From NCBI GenBank assembly GCA_902793635.1, contig CADBEA010000001.1, forward strand, positions 1 through 64,000: a stretch of 64,000 nucleotides of DNA. Direction: 5' to 3'. Shown in pieces: positions 26,416-35,728 of the stretch; the stretch's first letter is position 1, and every line of letters begins with the position of its first letter. The translations under genes were made by a program, and so were the position numbers. The notes under the pieces were generated by a model. It worked only from the letters and a program-made list of their open reading frames with translations. It made no database searches and was not told the origin of the DNA. This DNA comes from an uncultured Erysipelotrichaceae bacterium. GTDB lineage: Bacteria > Bacillota_I > Bacilli_A > Erysipelotrichales > Erysipelotrichaceae.

Positions 26416-29400
26416 CAGTCTATCGCTGCTTTGTGGAAAAGAAACAGCCGTTTGCGGTTGAGGCGGACGGTGTCCTGAACGACCTCAGGATCGCCCTGCG
26501 CAACGAGCATGTGGAAAGCGTCAGAGTGCTGAACCGCTATGATCTGGAAAACATTGAAGAGCAGGATTATCTGAATGCCCGTTATACGATCCTTTCCGAA
26601 CCGCAGGTTGATGACCTGTATGAAGAAAAGGCACCGAAACCGGCCGCCAACGAATGGGTTCTGGCGGTGGAATACCTGCCTGGTCAGTTTGACCAGCGGG
26701 CGGATTCCTGTGCCCAGTGCATCCAGCTGGCCACGATGCGCCAGCGTCCCGACGTCCGTTCGGCCCGCATTTACTATATTGCCGGCCGTCTGAATGACGA
26801 CGACAAAGCCCGCATCCGGGATACGCTGATCAACCCGGTCGAGGCAAGGGAAGCCGCTCTCGCCAAGCCGGAAACGATCCGGCAGAATTATCCGAAGCCG
26901 GAACTGCCGAAAGTACTCAAAGGCTTCCGGAAAATGGATGAGGAAGAAAGAAAAGCTTTCTGCGCGGAGATGGGTCTGGCCATGGACATGGCGGATCTGA
27001 CCTTCCTGCAGGACTATTTCAAAAATGAAGAAAAACGTGATCCGACGATCACGGAAGTCCGGGTCATCGATACTTACTGGAGTGATCACTGCCGTCATAC
27101 GACATTCAACACGATCCTGGAAGATATCGATATCGAACCGGAATATATCCGCAAGACTTATGAGAACTATCTGGAACTGCGGAAAAAGATCTATGCCGGC
27201 AAAGATGCGAAGCCTGTTTCCTTATGGGATCTGGCGACGATCGGCGCCAAGGCTCTGAAGAAGAGCGGCGTTCTGAAGAATCTCGACGAATCGGAAGAAA
27301 TCAACGCCTGCTCGGTCAAGATCACGGTTGACGTCGACGGCAAAGACGAAGACTGGCTGCTGATGTTCAAGAATGAAACGCATAACCACCCGACGGAAAT
27401 CGAACCGTTCGGCGGTGCCGCGACATGTCTTGGCGGTGCGATCCGCGATCCGCTGTCCGGCCGCAGCTATGTCTATCAGGCGATGCGTCTGACCGGTGCC
27501 GCTGATCCGCTGACACCGGTGGAGGATACCCTGCCCGGCAAACTGCCGCAGCGCAAGATCGTTACGACAGCAGCCGCCGGCTACAGTTCCTACGGCAACC
27601 AAATCGGTCTGGCAACCGGTCATGTACATGAAGTCTACCATCCCGGCTATGTGGCGAAGCGCATGGAAGTCGGTGCTGTCATTGGTGCCGCACCGGCTGA
27701 AAATGTCGTGCGTGAACGTCCGAAACCCGGTGATGTCGTAATCCTGCTGGGCGGCCGTACCGGCCGTGACGGCTGCGGCGGCGCAACCGGATCCAGCAAA
27801 TCCCATACGGTAGAGTCACTCGAGACCTGTGGCGCGGAAGTCCAGAAAGGTAATGCCCCGGAAGAAAGAAAGCTGCAGAGACTGTTCCGCAATCCGGAAG
27901 CGACCCGTCTGATCAAGCGCTGCAACGACTTCGGTGCCGGCGGTGTTTCCGTGGCAATCGGCGAACTGGCCGACGGTCTGCATATCGACCTGAGTCTGGT
28001 GCCGAAGAAGTACGAAGGCCTTGACGGCACGGAACTGGCCATCTCCGAATCACAGGAGCGTATGGCAGTCGTCACTTCCCGCAAGGACGCGAAGCGTTTC
28101 CGGGAACTGGCGGATGAAGAAAATCTTGAATCCACGATCGTCGCGGAAGTGACGGAAGAAAAACGTCTGGTCATGGAACTGGACGGTCATACGATCGTTG
28201 ATATCTCACGCGATTTCCTCGATACCAACGGCGCCAAGCGCTATGCCAATGCGCAGATCGTTGTACCGGAAACTGAAACAGAGGAAGACACCCGCGGCTT
28301 CAAGACCCGTCTGGCCGATCTGATCACTGATCTGAATGTCTGCTCGCAGAAGGGTCTGGCTGAGCGGTTTGACTCGACGATCGGCAGCGGCACTGTGCTG
28401 ATGCCGTTCGGCGGCAAATGGCAGCTGACACCGGCCCAGGCAATGGCCTGCAAACTGCCGGTACTGAACGGTGAGACAAAGACCGTATCCCTGATGGGCT
28501 GGGGCTTTGACCCGTATCTTTCCAGCCGCAATCCTTACCTCGGCGCTCAGGCGGCCGTCATCACGTCGGCAGCCAAGATCGTCGCAGCCGGCGGCAGTGC
28601 TTCCCGCTGCTGGATGAGCTTCCAGGAATTCTTCGGTCATACTTCCAGCGATCCGAAACGCTGGGGTTCACCGATGGCGGCCCTGCTGGGTGCCCTGAAA
28701 GCCCAGATGAATCTCGGTATCGCAGCGATCGGCGGCAAGGACTCGATGTCCGGTACCTTTGAGAATATCGATGTTCCACCGACCCTGATTTCCTTCGCGG
28801 TTTCCACGACAAATACAGACAATGTCGTTTCGACGGAATTCAAGGGCACGGACCATTATGTATATCTGCTGAAGCCGTCCTACGACGAAAACGGCGAACC
28901 GTCCTATCCGACCGTTGTGAACAATTTCCGGACCATGGAAAATCTGATCAGAGACGGACTGATTCTGTCCGCCTGGACGCTGGAAAGAGGCGGCACGGCA
29001 GAAGGCATCTTCAAGATGATGCTCGGCAACCATATCGGCTTTGAACTGGATTACCGGGTTGATAAGATGAGCCTGTTTGAAACCTGTCCGGGTGCCTTCG
29101 TTGTTGAAACAGAGGTGGAACTTTCCGGCTGCCAGCTGCTTGGCAAAACCATTTCCGATTATGTCTTCCGTACCCAGGATGAAGTCATGAACATGGATCA
29201 TCTGCAGGAAAAGTGGGAAGACAAACTGCAGAGCGTCTTCCCGTACCTGAAGGGCGGCAGTGAAAAGGATATCGAAACCGTCAATTATGACGAACGCGGT
29301 GTGATGCATGCCTCCTATACGGTGAAACATCCGCAGGTCCTGATCCCTGTCTTCCCAGGCACCAACTGTGAATGGGATACCGCGAAGGCATTTGAAAAAG

Positions 29401-30128
29401 CCGGTGCGAAAGCGGTGATCTACGTTATCCGCAACCGCAGCAGCGAGGAAATTGAAAAAGCGGCGGATGAATTTGCCGGCCTGATCGCACAGTCACAGAT
29501 CATTGCCCTGCCGGGCGGTTTCTCCGGCGGTGATGAACCGGACGGATCAGGTAAATTCATTACGGCGTTCTTCCGCAATCCGAAAGTCAAAGCGGCTGTC
29601 ACGGAACTTCTCGATGAAAGAGAAGGTCTGATGTGCGGTATCTGCAATGGTTTCCAGGCACTGATCAAGCTTGGCCTGGTGCCGTACGGAAAGATCATCG
29701 ACACGGATGCCCACTGCCCGACACTGACCTTCAATTCCATCGGCCGCCATCAGTCGATGCTGGTACGGACAAGGATCGCTTCGGTGAAATCACCATGGCT
29801 GCAGTTCGCCCAGGTAGGCGACATTCACAACGTGGCCATTTCCCATGGTGAAGGCCGCTTTGTGGCGGATGACAATGTGCTGGCTGAACTGATGAACAAT
29901 GGCCAGATTGCCACCCAGTATGTCGATCTTGAGAATCATCCGACCGGCAATGTCCGCTTCAACCCGAACAACTCCTATATGGCGATTGAGGGAATTACCT
30001 CGGCTGACGGCCGAATCTTCGGTAAGATGGGCCATTCCGAACGTGCTGGTGAAGGAATGTATCAGAACATTCCTGATCTGAAACTGCAGGATGTCATCTT
30101 CCGCGGCGCGGTTGCTTACTTTCAGTGA
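26412..30128 (+). CDS. purL: Phosphoribosylformylglycinamidine synthase, single-chain
   Basis: 1238 residues, the long form that carries both synthetase and glutaminase domains. An N-terminal PurS-like region, then two AIRS-type domains (SDHCRHTTFNT, LMFKNETHNHPTEIEPFGGAATCLGGAIRD, AAIGGKDSMSGTF), and a class I glutaminase domain at the C-terminus (VLIPVFPGTNCEWDTAKAFE; nucleophile in MCGICNGFQ). No separate purS or purQ is needed. It makes FGAM from FGAR, glutamine and ATP. Last gene of the operon. Confidence 0.96.
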   Translation: MTVYRCFVEKKQPFAVEADGVLNDLRIALRNEHVESVRVLNRYDLENIEEQDYLNARYTILSEPQVDDLYEEKAPKPAANEWVLAVEYLPGQFDQRADSCAQCIQLATMRQRPDVRSARIYYIAGRLNDDDKARIRDTLINPVEAREAALAKPETIRQNYPKPELPKVLKGFRKMDEEERKAFCAEMGLAMDMADLTFLQDYFKNEEKRDPTITEVRVIDTYWSDHCRHTTFNTILEDIDIEPEYIRKTYENYLELRKKIYAGKDAKPVSLWDLATIGAKALKKSGVLKNLDESEEINACSVKITVDVDGKDEDWLLMFKNETHNHPTEIEPFGGAATCLGGAIRDPLSGRSYVYQAMRLTGAADPLTPVEDTLPGKLPQRKIVTTAAAGYSSYGNQIGLATGHVHEVYHPGYVAKRMEVGAVIGAAPAENVVRERPKPGDVVILLGGRTGRDGCGGATGSSKSHTVESLETCGAEVQKGNAPEERKLQRLFRNPEATRLIKRCNDFGAGGVSVAIGELADGLHIDLSLVPKKYEGLDGTELAISESQERMAVVTSRKDAKRFRELADEENLESTIVAEVTEEKRLVMELDGHTIVDISRDFLDTNGAKRYANAQIVVPETETEEDTRGFKTRLADLITDLNVCSQKGLAERFDSTIGSGTVLMPFGGKWQLTPAQAMACKLPVLNGETKTVSLMGWGFDPYLSSRNPYLGAQAAVITSAAKIVAAGGSASRCWMSFQEFFGHTSSDPKRWGSPMAALLGALKAQMNLGIAAIGGKDSMSGTFENIDVPPTLISFAVSTTNTDNVVSTEFKGTDHYVYLLKPSYDENGEPSYPTVVNNFRTMENLIRDGLILSAWTLERGGTAEGIFKMMLGNHIGFELDYRVDKMSLFETCPGAFVVETEVELSGCQLLGKTISDYVFRTQDEVMNMDHLQEKWEDKLQSVFPYLKGGSEKDIETVNYDERGVMHASYTVKHPQVLIPVFPGTNCEWDTAKAFEKAGAKAVIYVIRNRSSEEIEKAADEFAGLIAQSQIIALPGGFSGGDEPDGSGKFITAFFRNPKVKAAVTELLDEREGLMCGICNGFQALIKLGLVPYGKIIDTDAHCPTLTFNSIGRHQSMLVRTRIASVKSPWLQFAQVGDIHNVAISHGEGRFVADDNVLAELMNNGQIATQYVDLENHPTGNVRFNPNNSYMAIEGITSADGRIFGKMGHSERAGEGMYQNIPDLKLQDVIFRGAVAYFQ

Positions 30129-30134
30129 TGAGAG

Positions 30135-30166
30135 AATCTGATGAAGAAATTCATCAGATTTTTTTC
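30135..30166 (+). terminator. Terminator of the purine operon
   Basis: Perfect 11-base arms AATCTGATGAA/TTCATCAGATT with a GAAA tetraloop, followed by a T run. Confidence 0.95.
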
Positions 30167-30184
30167 TTTTTGCGGGGAATCTGA

Positions 30185-30190
30185 TACGAT
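30185..30190 (+). promoter_or_regulatory. -10 box of a possible leaderless promoter
   Basis: TACGAT ends 7 bases before the ATG at 30198; no ribosome-binding site intervenes. Confidence 0.35.
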
Positions 30191-30197
30191 ATATGAC

Positions 30198-30599
30198 ATG
30201 AACGCGAAGGAAATGTATGACATGATGAACCGTCAGCAGTTCAGCCGTGACTTTGCCGGGGCATTGTTGATGAATCATCTGGAAGTCATCAGTAAATATC
30301 TGAAGGAAGAGGATCCGCTGGCTGTCTTCTGCGGGTTTGAAGATATCGGCTATGGTTCCGGGCACTCGCTGGCCGCTGCCATCACGCCGTCCCGCATGGT
30401 GATCGGTGCACATGACATCCGGGAAGACAGGGTATGGGAAGTCTGGTTCCGGGAAGTGAGCTTTGTGACCTATGTAGAGCGTTGTCTCTATATGGAAGCA
30501 GCGCGCGGCACCCTGCGGATCCGGGTCAATGAGGAAAACGGCGAACGGCTGGTCAGGCTGATCAACGGTCTGATACCGGCTGAAAATGAAAAAGAATGA
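30198..30599 (+). CDS. Small bacterial PH-domain-like protein
   Basis: 133 residues. A helical start (MNAKEMYDMMNRQQFSRDFAG) is followed by a beta-rich region: LAVFCGFEDIG, LAAAITPSRMVIGAHD, VWFREVSFVTYVERCL, GTLRIRVNEENGERLVRLINGLI. The pattern resembles bacterial PH (bPH_3 / YokE-like) domains; this is a fold-level resemblance. Cytoplasmic, role unknown. The start at 30198 is preferred to 30141, which lies inside the purL terminator. Confidence 0.6.
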   Translation: MNAKEMYDMMNRQQFSRDFAGALLMNHLEVISKYLKEEDPLAVFCGFEDIGYGSGHSLAAAITPSRMVIGAHDIREDRVWEVWFREVSFVTYVERCLYMEAARGTLRIRVNEENGERLVRLINGLIPAENEKE

Positions 30600-30620
30600 T
30601 CGAAAAGATGATTCTTTTTT
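30590..30620 (+). terminator. Terminator after the PH-like gene
   Basis: Twelve-base arms with a single mismatch (30590-30601 and 30607-30618) and a T run. It overlaps the stop codon. Confidence 0.7.
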
Positions 30621-30622
30621 AA

Positions 30623-30634
30623 TTTGGTACCAAA
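30623..30634. promoter_or_regulatory. Palindromic operator, copy 1 (MarR gene)
   Basis: TTTGGTACCAAA, a perfect 12-base palindrome just upstream of the -35 box of the downstream MarR gene. Confidence 0.6.
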
Positions 30635-30639
30635 ATATA

Positions 30640-30668
30640 TTGACATGTATGCAATCCTCGGATATATT
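30640..30668 (+). promoter_or_regulatory. Promoter of the MarR gene
   Basis: TTGACA (30640-30645), 17-base spacer, TATATT (30663-30668). Operator copies lie on both sides. Confidence 0.8.
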
Positions 30669-30671
30669 ATG

Positions 30672-30683
30672 TTCGGTACCAAA
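30672..30683. promoter_or_regulatory. Palindromic operator, copy 2 (MarR gene)
   Basis: TTCGGTACCAAA, one base different from copy 1, at the expected transcription start. The two copies start 49 bases apart. Confidence 0.6.
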
Positions 30684-30711
30684 ATAATTAAAGCAAGGAA
30701 TAGGAGGTTTT

Positions 30712-31200
30712 ATGGAAAAGACGATTGATGAACTGCTGTTTGACAAGCTGAGACAGACAAGAAGGATAGGCAGAGGTAAAGGCAGAGGACACCGCGGCTG
30801 CCGCAGACCGATGATGCCAAGAGGACCGCACCCGGAGATGATGCACGGTATGCACAAGAGAGGCATGCTGGAGCGTGAAAGAGTGCTGGAAGTCATCCTG
30901 AATGGCAACGAAGCAGGCATGCGCCAGAAAGAGATCCTGGAAGAAGTACGGATCAACCCGTCTTCTCTCTCTGAACTGATCGACAAACTGGAAGCAGACC
31001 GTTATGTGGAGCGCACTGTTGATCCGGAAGACAGACGTGCGACCAGAATCGTTCTGACGGAAAAGGGCAAAGCGAGAGCATACGAAGTAATGGATGCGCA
31101 TCGCGAAGCCTGTGCCGGCATGTTTGAGAATCTCAGCGAAGAGGAAAAGAACCAGCTGATCGTACTGCTGGACAAGATTCTGATCAAAAACGAACAGTAA
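30712..31200 (+). CDS. MarR-family regulator with a His/Met/Arg-rich N-terminal segment
   Basis: 162 residues. Residues about 18-52 form an unusual stretch rich in Gly, Arg, Met, His and one Cys (GRGHRGCRRPMMPRGPHPEM). The MarR winged helix follows (REVLEVILNGNEAGMRQKEI, RINPSSLSELIDKLEADRYVERTVDPEDRRATRIVLTEKG as separate stretches). The His/Met content could bind a metal, but that is speculation. Flanking twin palindromes imply autorepression. AGGAGG sits before the ATG; the gene is monocistronic with a strong terminator, and the regulated partner is not adjacent. Confidence 0.88.
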   Translation: MEKTIDELLFDKLRQTRRIGRGKGRGHRGCRRPMMPRGPHPEMMHGMHKRGMLERERVLEVILNGNEAGMRQKEILEEVRINPSSLSELIDKLEADRYVERTVDPEDRRATRIVLTEKGKARAYEVMDAHREACAGMFENLSEEEKNQLIVLLDKILIKNEQ

Positions 31201-31206
31201 ACGAAG

Positions 31207-31244
31207 AAATGCTGTGGACGGGTATGTCGCACAGCATTTTTTTG
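31207..31244 (+). terminator. Terminator of the MarR gene
   Basis: Ten-base arms AAATGCTGTG/CACAGCATTT, inner GAC/GTC, then seven T. It also lies just past the stop of the convergent minus-strand gene. Confidence 0.85.
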
Positions 31245-32156
31245 TTAATCTTTCGCGGTTGTGTTTTCGCCGATCCACTGCAGCTGGTATTCACCGGTGC
31301 ATTCCAGAACGCCGCCTTCACTCACTTCGATATGTTCCTCATTTTCGTAGTAGTCCTTGACGCGGCCCATGTTGTCATGGATATGCAGGCCGGCGTCCTT
31401 GATGGCGCGTACTTTATAGATACCGGGGCGCAGTTCCTTCGGAACGTCATAGACACCTGGTGTAATCGTGATGTTGTCGGCGTTGTTGATATAGATCAGG
31501 TGAGTATGCTTGTTGTGTTTCTTGGCATTGACCTTGGACCAGAAGCGCTCTCTCATGAAGAAAAGATCGGAGTGGTCAACCTTATAGGTGAATGTCTTGG
31601 TCGGGGTGACGACCTCAACTCTGTCAGTCACGCCGGTATTTCTTGTTACATAGCCGAGACGGTGGCAGTTGACGAACTTGTCCGAAAGGAAATAGAGTGC
31701 TGCCTCTGTCTCATACAGCATGCCGGTGACCTTCTGGGCATCGGTTTTACTGGAGGTATCAGGAATGTTGTGGATCGTTCCTTTCTGGATCTTGTCAATG
31801 GAACGGACCGCGTCTTCCTTCGGGATCCGGTTTTTATCGACAGTCAGAGTTGCTTTGACAGCACTGACACAATGTTCGCCACCGTGCATCAGAATGGACG
31901 GATAAGGGAAATAACGGGCGATCGCATCCTCGGACTTAATATTCTCGAGATGGGCGTCCATCATCATGTCGCGCATATTCTTCTGGCCGGTGACCAGTTT
32001 CTGGAAAATATCATATTTTACAGGCAGACCATAACGGTGGATGATGCTCTTGCAGTTTTTGCAGATATAATGACCGTCAGCGAGTCTTTCCGGTTTGTGA
32101 CTGAACATACCTTTGCTTTCAGCAAGACAGAAATCGCATACTTTTGTCCGGGCCAT
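31245..32156 (-). CDS. Zinc-ribbon (DUF4428-like) hypothetical protein
   Basis: 303 residues. The N-terminus has CDFC (about residues 7-10) and CKNC about 25 residues later, a DUF4428-like zinc ribbon. The middle has a His/Gln-rich helical part and a PH-like beta segment; the C-terminus contains a beta-rich domain (TITPGVYDVPKELRPGIYKV, then EYQLQWIGENT). I cannot assign a function. The start at 32156 is chosen because AGGAGG is 7 bases upstream; the ATG at 32162 is too close to it. Cytoplasmic. Confidence 0.65.
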   Translation of the reverse strand: MARTKVCDFCLAESKGMFSHKPERLADGHYICKNCKSIIHRYGLPVKYDIFQKLVTGQKNMRDMMMDAHLENIKSEDAIARYFPYPSILMHGGEHCVSAVKATLTVDKNRIPKEDAVRSIDKIQKGTIHNIPDTSSKTDAQKVTGMLYETEAALYFLSDKFVNCHRLGYVTRNTGVTDRVEVVTPTKTFTYKVDHSDLFFMRERFWSKVNAKKHNKHTHLIYINNADNITITPGVYDVPKELRPGIYKVRAIKDAGLHIHDNMGRVKDYYENEEHIEVSEGGVLECTGEYQLQWIGENTTAKD

Positions 32157-32284
32157 AAACATACCTCCTTGCTTTATCCATTATAGCCACAACCGCCAAA
32201 AAAGGAAAATGAAAAGATATCCCTGTTCAGCCACATCCAATTCACTTCTGTCCGCATGACAAAGCAGTTTACAGAGGGAAACGC

Positions 32285-32315
32285 AAAAAGAAAGCCCGCA
32301 TCCTTGGATACGGGC
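32285..32315 (-). terminator. Terminator of the trxB-like gene
   Basis: Ten-base arms GCCCGTATCC/GGATGCGGGC (one G-T pair) on the minus strand, then TTTCTTTTT. Confidence 0.85.
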
Positions 32316-32323
32316 AGTCATTC

Positions 32324-33247
32324 TTACTTGTGTTCGTTGATATAACGGCATGCGGCCAGGGCAGCAGCGGCACCGTCAGCGGTGGCTGTTGTCACCTGAC
32401 GGACATTCTTGCGCCGGCAGTCACCTGCCACGAAGACACCGGGTGTCTTTGTCAGACACTGTTCGTCGGCATCGAAGTAGCCGTAGGTGTCCAGGTCGGT
32501 GATGTCCTTGAAGGCATCATTTTCCGGGATCAGGCCGATTGCGACGAAGAGTCCGTCACTGAGAACTTCTTCTTTTTCGCCGCTTTCCTTATGCTCGATC
32601 ACGACACCTCGGAACTCGTTGTTTTCTGTCAGCAGCTGATTGATGCGGACACCGGTATAGCTTCTGACGTTGAGGCGGGAGAAGAGAACATCTTGCAGTC
32701 TGGCCTCACCGGTAAATACCGGCAGATCCTGCAGCATAATGACTTCCTTGCACTTTTCCGACAGCAGGATCGCTTCCTGCAGAGCGGAATTGCCGCCGCC
32801 GGCAACACATACGGTTTTGCCGGAATAGAAGTCACCGTCACAGACGGCACAGAACGAAATGCCTTCACCGACGAGGTCATCCTCGCCTTCCAGGCCAAGC
32901 ATGCGGTGCTTGACGCCGGTGGCAAGGATCACTGTCAGAGCTTCGTAAACCGAACCTTCTGCGGTTTTGACCAGTTTGCAGGAACCTTTGTCTTCGATGC
33001 CGCAAACTGTTTCGATCTCGAATTCGGCACCCTGGTCGATGATCTGTCCAAACAGCCGGTCAGCGAATTCGTTGCCGCTGATGGACAGAAAACCAGGAAT
33101 ATTTTCGACTTTCGGGGAATGTGTGATCTGTCCGCCGAAGCCTTCTTTTTCAATCACCAGAACGGTCTTGCCGTTGCGCAGGGCATAGAGTGCGGCCGTC
33201 ATACCGGCGGCACCGCCGCCAACGACAACTACATCATAGGACGGCAT
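32324..33247 (-). CDS. trxB: Thioredoxin-reductase-like flavoprotein
   Basis: 307 residues. FAD site GGGAAGMTAALYA (about 10-22), redox CAVC (133-136) and NAD(P) loop GGGNSALQEA (150-159), then GVFVAGDCRRKNVRQVTTATADG. The segment after the NAD(P) loop reads MLQDLPVFTGEARLQ, lacking the HRRxxxR site that binds the NADPH 2'-phosphate in TrxB, so NADH or another donor is possible. It starts 3 bases after the nrdD stop and so is the natural electron supplier for the redoxin domain fused to NrdD. Symbol is by family. Confidence 0.85.
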   Translation of the reverse strand: MPSYDVVVVGGGAAGMTAALYALRNGKTVLVIEKEGFGGQITHSPKVENIPGFLSISGNEFADRLFGQIIDQGAEFEIETVCGIEDKGSCKLVKTAEGSVYEALTVILATGVKHRMLGLEGEDDLVGEGISFCAVCDGDFYSGKTVCVAGGGNSALQEAILLSEKCKEVIMLQDLPVFTGEARLQDVLFSRLNVRSYTGVRINQLLTENNEFRGVVIEHKESGEKEEVLSDGLFVAIGLIPENDAFKDITDLDTYGYFDADEQCLTKTPGVFVAGDCRRKNVRQVTTATADGAAAALAACRYINEHK

Positions 33248-33250
33248 GGA

Positions 33251-35635
33251 TCAGTTCCTCATCAGCCAGCCTTTGATATCGGAGACACCGCGGTATTTCT
33301 CAAACTCGCCGCCTTTGACAATGACCAGTGTCGGAGCCTGCTTGATGCCGTATTCGGCAACCAGGTCACGCTCTTCGTTGGCATTGAGTGTTGTGTAAGC
33401 AATACCGGCTTTGTCCAGCAGAGCACCGGCTGCCTTGCAGTTCGGGCAGGTCGGTGTCTTGAACAGCAGGATTCTGCTTTCACCTGTGCTCTTTTCCTCG
33501 GACGGGACAACTGTCTCGACCGGGATATCGGCAGGCGCTGCCTTCGGACCTGTGTGGGTCAGTGTGGAGTGACCGATGTTGTAGACTTTACGGTCCTTGA
33601 ACTCCTGGGCTTTGCCGTCGTTCCAGTTCTGAACCGGACGGTAGTAACCGGTGATACGGCTGTAGACTTCTGTCTTCTGACCGCAGTGCGGGCAGATGTA
33701 CTGCTCACCTGTCAGGTAGCCGTGATCCTTACATACGGAGTATGTCGGGGACATGGTGTAATATGGCAGCTTGTAGTTTTCAGCAATCTTGCGGACAAGA
33801 TTCGCGGCTGCTTTCCAGTCCGGCAGCTTTTCGCCGAGGAAGGCGTGGAAGACAGTACCGGAAGTATAGAGTGTCTGCAGGTCATCCTGAATATCAAGAG
33901 CGCTGTATACATCTTCCGTGAAGCCGACCGGCAGGTGGGAAGAGTTTGTATAGTACGGTGTACCGTTCATGTTGGCTGTGATGATATCCGGATAAGCCTC
34001 TTTGTCATGCTTGGCGAAACGGTAAGTAGTGGATTCCGCCGGTGTGGCTTCCAGGTTGTACAGGTCGCCATACTGTTCCTGATAATCGGACAGACGTTCA
34101 CGCATGTGATTCAGAACGTTGCGGCAGAATGCCTGAGCCTTTTCATCAGTCAGGTCTGTACCCAGCCAGTTGGCGTTCAGGCAGGCTTCGTTCATACCAA
34201 CCAGACCGATCGTGGAGAAGTGGTTGTTGAAGGTGCCAAGGTATCTCTTTGTATACGGATAGAGACCCTGTTCAAGAAGCTTGGTGATGACTGTACGCTT
34301 TGTCTTCAGGGAACGTGCTGCGATGTCCATCAGATCATCCAGACGCTTGTAGAAGTCAGCTTCATTCGCTGCCAGGTAGGCAATACGAGGCATGTTGATG
34401 GTGACGACACCGATCGAACCGGTGGATTCACCAGAACCGAAGTAGCCACCGGACTTCTTGCGCAGTTCACGCAGGTCCAGACGCAGACGGCAGCACATCG
34501 AACGCACGTCGCTCGGTTCCATATCGGAGTTGATATAGTTGGAGAAATACGGTGTGCCGTATTTCGCAGTCATTTCAAACAGCAGCTTGTTGTTTTCTGT
34601 TTCACTCCAGTCGAAGTTTCTCGTGATGGAGTAGGTCGGGATCGGATACTGGAAGCCGCGGCCGTTGGCGTCGCCTTCGATCATGATTTCGATGAACGCC
34701 TTGTTGACCATGTCCATTTCCTTCTGGCAGTCACCATAGGTGAAGTCCATCTCCTGGTTGCCGATCAGTGCCGGCAGGTTCTTCAGGTCATTCGGAACGA
34801 CCCAGTCGAGTGTGACGTTGGAGAACGGTGCCTGTGTGCCCCAGCGGCTCGGTGTGTTGACACCGTAGATGAAGGACTGGATGCACTGCTTGACCTGTTT
34901 CTGGCTCAGATTGTCAACTTTGACATACGGTGCCAGATAGGTATCGAAGGAAGAGAACGCCTGAGCGCCGGCCCATTCGTTCTGCATGATACCGAGGAAG
35001 TTGACCATCTGGTTGCAGAGAGTGGACAGATGCTTGGCCGGAGCAGATGTGATCTTGCCCGGAACGCCGCCCAGACCTTCCTGGATCAGCTGCTTCAGAG
35101 ACCAGCCTGCGCAGTAGCCTGTCAGCATCGACAGGTCATGGAGATGAATGGCGGCGCTGCGGTGAGCGTTGGCGATTTCATCGTCATATACTTCACTCAG
35201 CCAGTAGTTGGCGGTGATCGCACCAGAGTTGGAAAGGATCAGACCTCCGACGGAATAGGTGACGGTGGAATTTTCCTTGACACGCCAGTCATTGATGCGC
35301 AGGTAGTTGTCTACCAGATCTTTATAGTTCAGCAGGGTGGAGTTGACGTTACGCACCTTTTCCCGCTGTCTTCTGTAAAGAATATATGCTTTCGCAACAT
35401 CGGAATAACCCGATTCGGACAAAACTTTTTCGACACTGTCCTGAATGTCTTCAACGGTGATCAGACCGTTGTGAATCTTGCTTTCAAAGTCAGAAGTAAC
35501 ATGCAGCGCGATGAGTTCGATCACCGATGGATGATACTCTTTCTGAAGGGCTTCGAAAGCCATTGTGATTGCGGATGAGATCTTGGAAATGTTGAAATCT
35601 ACGATCTTGCCGTCTCTTTTTACAACCTGATACAT
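33251..35635 (-). CDS. nrdD: Anaerobic ribonucleoside-triphosphate reductase with fused redoxin domain
   Basis: 794 residues. An N-terminal ATP-cone (YQVVKRDGKIVDFNISKI), the glycyl-radical barrel (about 110-690), a Cys4 metal site (CKDHG...CPHCG) and the radical site RITGYY with Gly663. About 75 residues beyond the usual end form a glutaredoxin/thioredoxin-like domain: KTPTCPNCKAAGALLDKAG with CPNC at 730-733 and the cis-Pro QAPTLVIV. The extra domain suggests the enzyme draws electrons from a dithiol and the neighbouring TrxB-like protein rather than formate; inference. GGAGAGG precedes the ATG. Confidence 0.95.
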   Translation of the reverse strand: MYQVVKRDGKIVDFNISKISSAITMAFEALQKEYHPSVIELIALHVTSDFESKIHNGLITVEDIQDSVEKVLSESGYSDVAKAYILYRRQREKVRNVNSTLLNYKDLVDNYLRINDWRVKENSTVTYSVGGLILSNSGAITANYWLSEVYDDEIANAHRSAAIHLHDLSMLTGYCAGWSLKQLIQEGLGGVPGKITSAPAKHLSTLCNQMVNFLGIMQNEWAGAQAFSSFDTYLAPYVKVDNLSQKQVKQCIQSFIYGVNTPSRWGTQAPFSNVTLDWVVPNDLKNLPALIGNQEMDFTYGDCQKEMDMVNKAFIEIMIEGDANGRGFQYPIPTYSITRNFDWSETENNKLLFEMTAKYGTPYFSNYINSDMEPSDVRSMCCRLRLDLRELRKKSGGYFGSGESTGSIGVVTINMPRIAYLAANEADFYKRLDDLMDIAARSLKTKRTVITKLLEQGLYPYTKRYLGTFNNHFSTIGLVGMNEACLNANWLGTDLTDEKAQAFCRNVLNHMRERLSDYQEQYGDLYNLEATPAESTTYRFAKHDKEAYPDIITANMNGTPYYTNSSHLPVGFTEDVYSALDIQDDLQTLYTSGTVFHAFLGEKLPDWKAAANLVRKIAENYKLPYYTMSPTYSVCKDHGYLTGEQYICPHCGQKTEVYSRITGYYRPVQNWNDGKAQEFKDRKVYNIGHSTLTHTGPKAAPADIPVETVVPSEEKSTGESRILLFKTPTCPNCKAAGALLDKAGIAYTTLNANEERDLVAEYGIKQAPTLVIVKGGEFEKYRGVSDIKGWLMRN

Positions 35636-35728
35636 ATCCTCTCCTTTGCCGGACCGTGTAAATATTCCCCTTATCCGGCTTCTTTTGTCTTTCAGACAGG
35701 CCGATCATACCGCAGCAGCCTTTCGTAT

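Noticed and set aside
32330-35578. 1082-codon open frame on + opposite nrdD and the trxB-like gene
   Set aside because: Shadow of the strongly biased minus-strand genes; no ribosome site, and its Cys/His/Val-rich low-complexity product has no domain.
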